Source: Bullera alba (lineage: Eukaryota; Basidiomycota; Tremellomycetes; Tremellales; Bulleraceae). Taken from it: a stretch of 64,000 bases of DNA. A model generated the notes under the pieces. That model saw nothing but the letters and a program-made list of their open reading frames with translations. It was not told where the DNA came from and made no database searches. Shown piece after piece: positions 56,866 to 64,000 of this stretch. Within the stretch, counting starts at the first letter, position 1; each line of letters starts with the position of its first letter. Position numbers and translations under genes: made by a program. The stretch spans positions 1,054,001 to 1,118,000 of the forward strand of contig BCIX01000002.1 of the NCBI GenBank assembly GCA_001600095.1, given 5' to 3'.

Positions 56866-57568
56866 ATGGCGCGATATCTACCCACTCTCGAGGCAACCGA
56901 GCCTTCGAGCACAGCAGACACGCACGCTCAAGTCAGAGGATGGATGGAGAACATTACTTCGTTTAGCCCCTTCCAGCAAATCGACTATGGTTCCTACTCG
57001 ACTGTTTTGGAATGGAGTTCTAGACCGTAAGTCCGAAGCGCTTGAATTTCCGTTTCCTGCCAGAAGGACGGGCAACGCTGACGGGAAGTGTTTAGAGATC
57101 TGCTGCCCATAGTGCTGGAGGTGATCAAGAAGCGATTGGAGCAGAAGGGCATAGGGGGCGATAAGGTGCGTACCAACACGTGGTCTTACTGCAATCTTGC
57201 AGATTGCTCACTATGCAATCTCTCAATAGGCAATCATACTCGCTCAGGTATTACCCACCAGCGCCCTGCTCACCCTCGTTGATCCGCTCAAGAAGCTCGC
57301 TACCCCGCCCGAAGACTCCCCTCACACTTTGCACACCAACATCGCCTCCCATCTGCTCAGCCAGGCGGAGACCCTCAAAGCGGACAACGACAAGGCAGAC
57401 CTCGAATTCAAGTGGAACGCCTGGGCAGAGGTATATGGCAAACCGAGCGGTGAGCACCAGTTTCCGCCCCTGCCCAAAGAGGTGGAATGGGGGATGTGGG
57501 GGCTGGTCCCTGTGACTCCGGAGCAATGGTGGACCGTGCCGAAAGAGGAGGCCGAGGATAAGGCCTAG
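56866..57568 (+). CDS. unrecognised 189-residue protein head to head with NEJ1
   Basis: Three exons (56866-57026, 57096-57165, 57230-57568). I do not recognise the family. It is soluble and largely helical, with MARYLPTLEATEPSSTADTH at the start, LLPIVLEVIKKRLEQKG and AIILAQVLPTSALLTLVDPL across the second junction. It ends in an acidic, Trp-rich region (KWNAWAEVYGK, VEWGMWGLVPVTPEQWWTVP). Correct splicing, codon use and a clean stop argue that it is real. The reverse strand of its first exon also shows an open frame, which I take as a shadow. Confidence 0.6.
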
Positions 57569-58024
57569 GCAACATCGTTACTATCGCGCTTGTCGCAGAT
57601 CCAGCTTGCTGGCCTCAACCTGTCCTGTTTGATGGAATTCATTCTCATCCGCATGGAGACCAGAGAGAAGGTGAAACATCGCTGCTTCTGATCTCACTCA
57701 GAACCACTGGACGCCATTCTGAGACGTTTGATCTTGAATGATGGTGGATCGCTTCTGGTGATCAAAGTGATAAGCTTCGTAATGAGTACTACCTCTGGCT
57801 TACGGCTGAAACGTTTTCTGACCTTCTCCATTGCACATCCTTTCGCCCGCTTCAAACCCTTCGACATCAACTCTCTCACAATCAGCTGTGAGAGTTTATA
57901 TGGCTCACTGTATAAATGGTCTGACGACTATGACAAGGTGGTCTTCGTATGTCCCGCGGTTAGAACGACATACACTGCAAGTGGTGTGAGCTAACAACTG
58001 TAAACGGCAATTGACCCTCGCAAC
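57569..58024. promoter_or_regulatory. intergenic with hairpin and TATA-like box
   Basis: A perfect 8-bp inverted repeat CTCTCACA/TGTGAGAG (57873-57894, 6-nt loop) and a TATAAA at about 57912 lie about 110-150 bp upstream of the next ATG. An 88-codon frame across them is not protein-like. Confidence 0.4.
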
Positions 58025-58462
58025 ATGGACCCAGAACAAGACCAGCTACCTATCCCAGTCGAGGACACCCTGGAATCTGCTTACGGCCAACACGGGGTCA
58101 TCGTCGTCAACCACGGTGAGACGACCGGGACGCTAGGCGTCCGGCTCCTGACTAGATCCTTGGACCCAAGTCGACCCAGCGCTCTGTGTTATTCGATCGA
58201 ATATAACAACATCACCGCTATCGAAGAGTCTCACCCGAATCCAATCCTTGCCAACGCTATACAGTCCCGGGTGCAGCAAGTGTCCCGTCTGACTGATGAT
58301 CAGAAACCGGGCTATGAGTCGGAGCAGAGGAAGTTGGATGATCTGTCCAAGTACATACTGGGGAGGTACGAGACAAAAGGATGGACGGAGGAGGATACGC
58401 ACAGTAAGGAGTATTGGGATGATCTGTGGGCATCTCTCGACCGAGGTGACAAGCTCCCTTAG
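58025..58462 (+). CDS. small acidic protein, member A of a local paralogous pair
   Basis: A single exon of 145 residues, ATG in AACATGGA. No known family. A beta-rich first half (GVIVVNHGETTGTLGVRLLT, LCYSIEYNNIT) is followed by a long helix (EQRKLDDLSKYILGRYETKG) and a Trp-rich end (WTEEDTHSKEYWDDLWASLD). The same plan, with matching L...L..Y..G...ED and YW/DW..LW/MW positions, occurs in the next gene. Homology is inferred by eye at low identity. No signal peptide or membrane segment. Confidence 0.6.
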   Translation: MDPEQDQLPIPVEDTLESAYGQHGVIVVNHGETTGTLGVRLLTRSLDPSRPSALCYSIEYNNITAIEESHPNPILANAIQSRVQQVSRLTDDQKPGYESEQRKLDDLSKYILGRYETKGWTEEDTHSKEYWDDLWASLDRGDKLP

Positions 58463-58883
58463 CTGGATAAAGCTGATTAGCTAGATGTGGTTCGAGTGAG
58501 CTTCTACCTGGGATTGGGGATATGTATGCGTCGGTGAAGGGTCGAGACGCGTTTCTTCCACCAGGTACTGCGTCAAATTTGACGGGGTGGACCAGTCCTC
58601 CCAGGTTGATGGCCTTCCTTACCTCGCTTACAACCAACGTCTCTCCTTTCTACCATCAGACCAGCTATAACACTGGGGGTCATCCCCATGCGAACCATCC
58701 TTTCGTCTTCGCCTCCGAGTTCTCGTTTGCGGTCACTAGTCCACGACGTCGCGATGGGTCGGAGCACTCGCCCCACCCACTCGCAGACCCAATACACGTT
58801 CATCTTGAACACCTCAACCTGACCCAAATTTGAAAACCTGCTCTAGATCGACTGGACACGATCGTCAACGTGATCAACCAATC
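58463..58883. other. intergenic between paralogues
   Basis: 421 bp. A 104-codon plus-strand frame (58522-58833) has no domain and no parallel in the paralogues. I see no gene. Confidence 0.4.
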
Positions 58884-59528
58884 ATGTCAGACTATGAATA
58901 TCCTAAGTACGCCGGCGGGTATGACTCGGAAGACGAGTTGCCGCAGCACACGCGCTGGAAGGTAACCATTCACGCTAGCGGCAACGGCGAGTTCGGAGAG
59001 GTCACCTGCGATTCAGAGGCCGAAGCGCTGTCTGTCAAGCTCTTTGTCGAGGAGATCCCAAGTGATCCGGGCCCGACTTGGCAATACGGCTTCACAATGG
59101 ATGGACACTCCCTAAAGCAGGAAGAGGACCTCACGCAAGCCCTGCTATCGTCGTTGATCCACCGAACCAATACGATCAGAAAGCGATCAGTTGAACACCG
59201 CCATTCACTTGAGGTCGAAACCAAACAACTGGACATGTTCCAGAAGATGCTGATGTCTGAATACGAGCAAGGAAAGATACCGACCGAGGACGATATCTAC
59301 TATTATGGTGACTGGGAGGAGATGTGGAAGTTGATCGAGGGTGAATCCGAGCCCGATCACCCAAGCTTCGCTGGCTGGAATGCCGGTGCTGCACAGCCGC
59401 CAGTGCTTGCACCGGAGCCTCAGCCAGGTCATTCGACGGCAGCGATTGACGTTGACACAGGTATGACGGAGCGTGACCCAGACGGGGACGAAGGGGAGGT
59501 GGACAGCGACGCAATGGACACGTCGTAA
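58884..59528 (+). CDS. small acidic protein, member B of the paralogous pair
   Basis: A single exon of 214 residues starting MSDYEYPKYAGGYDSEDELP. No known family. Beta-rich segment (WKVTIHASGNGEFGEVTCDS, TWQYGFTMDG), then a helix (EVETKQLDMFQKMLMSEYEQ) and GKIPTEDDIYYYGDWEEMWK, aligned with member A. A 60-residue acidic, Pro/Gly-rich tail ends DSDAMDTS. The degraded minus-strand gene at 955-1379 also starts MSDY and has a related helix/Trp ending, so the window may hold three relatives. Absence of introns in both intact copies suggests the family is intronless here. Confidence 0.65.
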   Translation: MSDYEYPKYAGGYDSEDELPQHTRWKVTIHASGNGEFGEVTCDSEAEALSVKLFVEEIPSDPGPTWQYGFTMDGHSLKQEEDLTQALLSSLIHRTNTIRKRSVEHRHSLEVETKQLDMFQKMLMSEYEQGKIPTEDDIYYYGDWEEMWKLIEGESEPDHPSFAGWNAGAAQPPVLAPEPQPGHSTAAIDVDTGMTERDPDGDEGEVDSDAMDTS

Positions 59529-59859
59529 GCCCCAGATGCTGTCGAAGACACACAGAGACAGCACAGTTGCCCTAGATATTCTGTGAGGTGAGAGAGAGGT
59601 GAATTGAGTTTTTGTAGGCTCGTAGGGGAAATCAATATCATGAAGGAGTACAGCGAGGTGATTCTTCTCACTGTCACAACAGTCGCAGTTACAGGCGTCT
59701 TGTTTATTATGCTGACCCAACTCCTGCTCCCTCCATCACGAGCATATTGATTTTGCTGACGAGTACTTGTACAGCTTTACACTTCACTCCTGTGTTTCTT
59801 TCCAGCTCCTTCATTTGTCTTGATCATCGTGTATCACTTCTCTTTCAGTTTCACTTCTG
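59529..59859. other. convergent 3' region
   Basis: 331 bp between stops on opposite strands. T-rich (TTTGCTGACG, TTTCTTTCC). No gene is seen. Confidence 0.4.
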
Positions 59860-61583
59860 TCACTTCTGTCCCAGATGCACACCTAGCCCTGCTGCCGAAG
59901 GATCCGTAATAGATTCCAACCTCTTCCTCTTCTTCAAAGCGTGTTCCCAATCTCGTCCTGCATCGTGCAGTCTGGCCGTTTCCTCCAGCCGTCTCTGGTG
60001 CCCGTCGCCGAGTGGCATGATCATAATGTCGTGCTCGGCATCGTAGAATGTCTCGTCTCGCCCGTCTTTGTCGACGAATAGGCCAGTGGGGGTGTAATTT
60101 GGCGCGTTGGGGGTGTGATGAACAGTTGACCATCTCCGCCATATTCCCCACCAATTCGTGTCCCCCGCTTCGCCAAGTAAGCCGACTACCAGTAAAGAGG
60201 GTATAGCCTGGGCGAGATGGAACACGATCGATGATTGTACCGGTGTCGAAAAGGTATACGAGCCGACTTGAAGTAAGCGGAGGTAAGGGAGTTGTGACAA
60301 TGGCTCGACGATCGTCGTCTGGCGAAAAGGTGTCAATGGACAGGGTGGAGCATACTTGCTGAACACTCACAAAGCTCTCAAACGTGGTCTCATGGGTGAC
60401 TTTCGACTTTCTCAGCGGTCTGTCCAAGAAAAGCTCCTTAATTCCACCAAAGGTCTTGACCATCTCTGCCAGAAACTCATTTCCCCAACCCCTGATAGGT
60501 CCACAGAGCATCAAACTGACTTTCTCCGCCTCCTCTCCAATCGGAGGTTCCCTCAGGCTCAGCTCCTGACACGCTGCGATGACGTCTTCCTGGTGCATCT
60601 CGTCCAGATCCGCATCCAGAACCAAGAAGCTGAGCCTGTGTGCATGTCTGAGTAGGTGGAGTGTGGAGACGAATGTCGATGTCTGGGCGAAAGAACGGTA
60701 TTCGTTGGGTGGGGGAGCTCGTTGTCGCCAACCAAAAGAGCGGAGCCTGCTGGTCAGAGGAACGGGTTGGAATGAATTGCCATTATAGACCGCCAGTGAC
60801 GCAGCATTCTCCGTGAATGACATGGTTGACATTGCTGATGGAGAGGCCGGAACAGTGGGAGGTGGAATGGCGAATGTAGATGGATGAGGGATTAAGGAGC
60901 CAAATAGTAATGCCAGAGTCGTATCGTCTGAAGCATCGGCAAAGAACGAGATGTGATTGAGGGATGGCAGACATTGGATCAACCGGCTGATCAAGGTCGA
61001 CTCTGACCAACAAGTTCGTAGGATTTTGGCGGGTGGTAATGAGGGAGTGCTAGAGCTTGGATCACCGGGAGGTACATCGGCTTCGTCAGAGTCAAACATG
61101 CTAAGATCTATGATAAGGGATCTGTTGGAGCAAGACTGTCAGCTAAAGCTCCTCTGCCCATCCCAAGGATGTGTATCGATTCATGATCATCACTCACCTG
61201 ACATAGCGTGCCCACCCATCTCTGTTCGCCAGTACGGTCTCCACATGGCGGATTGTTGGGGTCCTAATACACCTGAATAACACCACCCTGACCTCCCTCC
61301 TGATTTTGCGACACACTGATCCAAACTCAATCACAGAGTACAGATCATCTTGCCTCTCCTCATGCATGTCCACTGTCGAGAAGATTCCCCAAGCTGATGG
61401 AAGTCGTCTCAGCGTTTCTGTTTGGCGGCACCTGACCTGCGGTCACTCACTCAGTCTGTCCTGTTGCGATAATTCCATTGGGTCGTATATATGCAATGCA
61501 ATGTTCCGTATCACTTCTTTAGGCAAATCCAGAAGACCTGGAGGTCTCCTGCTTGAGCTGCTGGGTTCCATAATGTCGTCCAT
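59860..61583 (-). CDS. F-box-like protein
   Basis: Four exons (61583-61451, 61417-61198, 61121-60371, 60318-59860) give 520 residues. The N-terminus GLLDLPKEVIRNIALHIYDP is an F-box-like start (LP.E....I..H), followed by Leu-rich stretches that could be degenerate leucine-rich repeats (LIQCLPSLNHISFF, LHLLRHAHRLSFLVLDADLD, GIKELFLDRPL, LPYLRLLQVGSYTF). It may be an SCF substrate adaptor, but this is a fold-level guess and no orthologue is recognised. The acceptor at 61122 was chosen over one 14 nt upstream, which would stop at once. The C-terminal KKRKRLE may be a nuclear signal. Confidence 0.55.
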
Positions 61584-62493
61584 GCTGATGAGAATCGTTT
61601 GATGGGAAAGCGAGTTGACATCAACGGTCTTTGGGAAGAGATTTGACCGAAGCAGGTCTCTCCCGTTTCACGGACTGCAGCACGGATGCCTGGCGGTGCG
61701 TATGCCGAAAGGGTGGTGTGTTCTCTCTATCGTATCGATGACTGCGCCCAGTGTCAACAGCCTCCCTTGACGACGTTACTGCATGCGGTCAGTGGGGAGT
61801 GGGTGTAGATCACGTGAGTGAATTGCAGAGCGGTGAAACAGGCACGGCTCGAGCGATGCGTCGATTGCCGGACGCGAGACGCTCGCACCAGATCTCGTTC
61901 GGCACCCGCCGAGATGGCACCCTAGTAGAGTCTTTCAAGACGGTTGCATGTGTCCTCTTGAGCTGAAACGACTGATTGCACGAGCTCGTCTCATGTTGGA
62001 CTGACGAAGCAAGGTCCAACCGAACGAACAAGATCAGCTTGATCCAGCGCCCGTGAACAGCCGTGAACGGTCGTGAGAGACACCGGTGCGTTATTACGGC
62101 AGCACAACGCGACCCAACTTTAAAAGGCCTCCACCGCCGCCACCCACGTGGAATTGGTTCCATTCCCCGCCTGAGCCTTAATTCCTCCCCCCGGTTCTGA
62201 GCTTCTGGCGCCAACCCCCGCGGCCGCGCGATTCCCTCCCTTTGTCCGTTGTCATCGTCGTCATTCGAACCGGTGCACCTTTGGAAAGAAACAACAGAGG
62301 CTGGACATTCGGTGAATCACTTCACAACATCGTCCCATTCATCAACATCCCCTCCACTCGCTGCTCGTAATAGTCATCGTTGGATCAACATACACCCGCG
62401 CCACTGCATCGACGTTGTGAGATAGCCCTTTGAACGCCAATACTACCACAGACAACGACCGCTTCCGCTCTCGATAGAACAACCTTAGACAAC
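61584..62493. promoter_or_regulatory. divergent F-box-like / KES1 upstream region
   Basis: 910 bp. A TTTAAAAGG patch near 62119, a GC palindrome CGCGGCCGCG near 62219, and three CGTGAAC/CGTGAG repeats at 62051-62076 precede a C/A-rich KES1 leader. A 134-codon minus frame at 61810-62214 is not protein-like. Confidence 0.4.
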
Positions 62494-64000
62494 ATGGCTG
62501 AGAAAGAACCAGGTCAGTAGATCCGCCAGCATGGTGAAGAAGAGTTGGAGAAGTGGATCCACTGGAGCGATTGGAAACGTGCATTCGTGTCTCATCACCA
62601 GACGTCTGGCTTGGACCCTCCAACGGACGCGTTCCCTTGTCTATTGGAAAGCTGCAGCGCGTTCTGAGGCAGATTGCTGACTTGACCTCTCCACTAATCT
62701 AGGAGCCGACGTCCCGGCCGAGCAGAAAGCAGGATGGACCAGCTTCATCAAGTCACTCGCTCATATGACCGGCGATCTGTCAAGTATGACCGCGCCACCC
62801 TGTAAGCCGATTCGCAAACTACGTGCAATACGGATCAGCAACTGACCCCGATGTCTCCCATCCGTAGTCATCCTCTCCCCCGTCTCCCTCACAGAATTCC
62901 CTGCATACTGGTGCGAGCACCCTGATTTGTTCGCTGCGATCTCGGCTGGGGCCACACCACAGGACCGAGTGGAACGGGTTCTGAAATGGTTCATTGCGAC
63001 ATTGAAGGGACAGTACACCGTGAGCGATATGGCCTAGTCACCAGGATATAAGCTCAAATGACTTTTGCAGACCAGAAACGAGAAGATGGGATCTGAGAAG
63101 AAGGTGACTGGAACGAATCTTCGCATTGTGTCTGTTGGCTGACGAGCGTCGTAGCCCTTGAACCCAGTTCTCGGAGAGCTATTCTACGGAACTTGGCCAG
63201 ACGCCAACGGTAGAGGCGAGACCGTTCTGGTCGTGGAGCAGGTCTCGCACCACCCACCTGTCACGGCTTAGTGGGTTGCCTTCCCGAAACCGTGGCATGT
63301 GTTGACCATGTCTCAGCTTCATCGAGAACAAAACTGCCGGCGTCTCTCTGCAGGGACACTCGGGTCAGAAGACCTCGTTCTCTGGAACATCGATCAACGG
63401 TGAGTATTTTGGCTGGAGCAGATTGGAGAGGGATGTTGACAGGACGTTTCACAGTCAAGCAGTCTGGTCATGCCCTGCTGACGGTCAAGCCGAGATCCGG
63501 AGGCCAGGAGACATACCTCATCACATTGCGTGAGTTTGCAGCCGAAAGGTACACTTCATCCGCTGACTTAGGAATAGCCGCCCTTCGGATCGAGGGTATC
63601 GTCTGGGGATCGCCTTACGTCGAGTTGACCGACAAGAGCGCCATTCAGAGCAGCACCGGCTTCACCGTGGCCGTGAGTGGTAGCCCTATCTTGCCCCTAC
63701 ATGAGTGCCGATGCTGACTACTTCCAGATCGAGTACAAGGGCAAAGGCTACTTCAGCGGAAAATCGCACACATACAAAGCTTCGCTGTCTCAGGGATCAA
63801 AGACTCTGCAGTCTTACGAGGGTCAATGGACCGGAGTTTCCACCATCGGCGGCCACAAGGGTCCCGTGTTCCTAGACACCTCTGCTCCCAAGGAGGAAGT
63901 GGTCGTCAAGCCAATCACCGAGCAGGGCGAGTGGGAGTCTAGACGTCTTTGGGACAAGGTTGCCCGGGGCATCAAGTCTGGAGCCTACGATGACGCTGCC
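62494..64000 (+). CDS. KES1: KES1/OSH4 oxysterol-binding protein, truncated by window end
   Basis: Nine exons are visible (62494-62512, 62703-62801, 62868-63019, 63071-63103, 63155-63270, 63317-63399, 63455-63529, 63578-63672, 63728 to the edge). Kes1/Osh4 carries sterol and PI4P between membranes. The start MAEKEPGADVP leads to [20 protein letters not shown] (lid region), [32 protein letters not shown] across two junctions, and the signature [12 protein letters not shown]. Further on are [19 protein letters not shown] and [20 protein letters not shown]. No PH domain precedes it, so it is the short Osh4 type. About 315 residues are in view and the C-terminus lies beyond the window. Confidence 0.93.

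Noticed and set aside
56727..56921. Minus-strand frame opposite the unknown gene next to NEJ1
   Set aside because: Reverse shadow of that gene's first exon; NEJ1 already has a complete N-terminus at 56583.
61810..62214. 134-codon minus-strand frame upstream of KES1
   Set aside because: No protein-like pattern and it overlaps the divergent promoter.
1..64000. Mobile elements, CRISPR arrays, operons or virus-derived genes
   Set aside because: I saw no transposase or reverse-transcriptase motifs, terminal repeats, spaced repeats or such genes anywhere in the window.

Overview
This is fungal nuclear DNA, most likely from a basidiomycete yeast or yeast-like fungus of the Tremellomycetes (Cryptococcus relatives). 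The reasons are moderate GC, many short introns (mostly 45-90 nt) with GTGAGT-type donors, CTRAY branch sites and AG acceptors, very short exons, and a housekeeping set whose proteins read like Tremellomycete orthologues. The organism is inferred from style and was not checked by a search. All gene models were joined by hand; each multi-exon model sums to a whole number of codons and preserves the family motifs across its junctions.

Layout. 1-2.6 kb is gene-poor and holds a degraded small gene on the minus strand, then an intron-containing tRNA-Ser(AGA). 3.1-4.9 kb: LACTB2-like metallo-beta-lactamase (+). 5.0-11.8 kb: spliceosomal helicase BRR2 (-). 12.8-17.0 kb: SET3-type PHD/SET protein (+). 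17.5-19.3 kb: HMG-box protein NHP6 (+) with an apparent long 5'UTR intron. 19.8-21.7 kb: CDP-alcohol phosphotransferase (+). 21.9-24.0 kb: membrane-anchored beta-lactamase-fold serine hydrolase (-). 24.4-25.4 kb: unknown (-). 26.0-26.6 kb: SIW14/OCA-type pseudophosphatase (-). 27.0-28.6 kb: pyruvate dehydrogenase E1 alpha (-), head to head with NOC4 (+, 28.9-31.2 kb). 31.6-32.7 kb: UBC7-type E2 (+). 33.0-34.7 kb: guanine deaminase (-). 35.4-38.5 kb: AP-4 epsilon-like adaptin (+). 38.6-40.3 kb: DRG1/RBG1 GTPase (-). 40.8-42.2 kb: CUT8/STS1 proteasome tether (+). 42.7-44.5 kb: DENN/ANR2-like protein (+). 44.8-49.2 kb: HMG-CoA reductase (-). 50.5-53.5 kb: COG7 (-), head to head with a ribosomal-L1-domain CIC1-like protein (+, 53.9-55.2 kb). 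55.3-56.6 kb: XLF/NEJ1 end-joining factor (-), head to head with an unknown 189-residue protein (+). 58.0-59.5 kb: two adjacent paralogous small proteins (+). 59.9-61.6 kb: F-box-like protein (-). 62.5 kb to the end: KES1/OSH4 oxysterol-binding protein (+), cut by the window edge.

Most genes are unrelated housekeeping functions: splicing, chromatin, membrane lipid and sterol metabolism, ribosome assembly, trafficking, proteolysis and DNA repair. HMG1, the phosphotransferase and KES1 share a sterol/phospholipid theme but are far apart and need not be co-regulated. I see no mobile element, CRISPR array, operon or virus-like gene. The strongest unexplained signal is a stretch of about 646 nt (18066-18711) without a single AG dinucleotide upstream of NHP6. 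It is best read as a giant AG-exclusion zone between a distant branch site and the acceptor of a roughly 1.2-kb 5'UTR intron.
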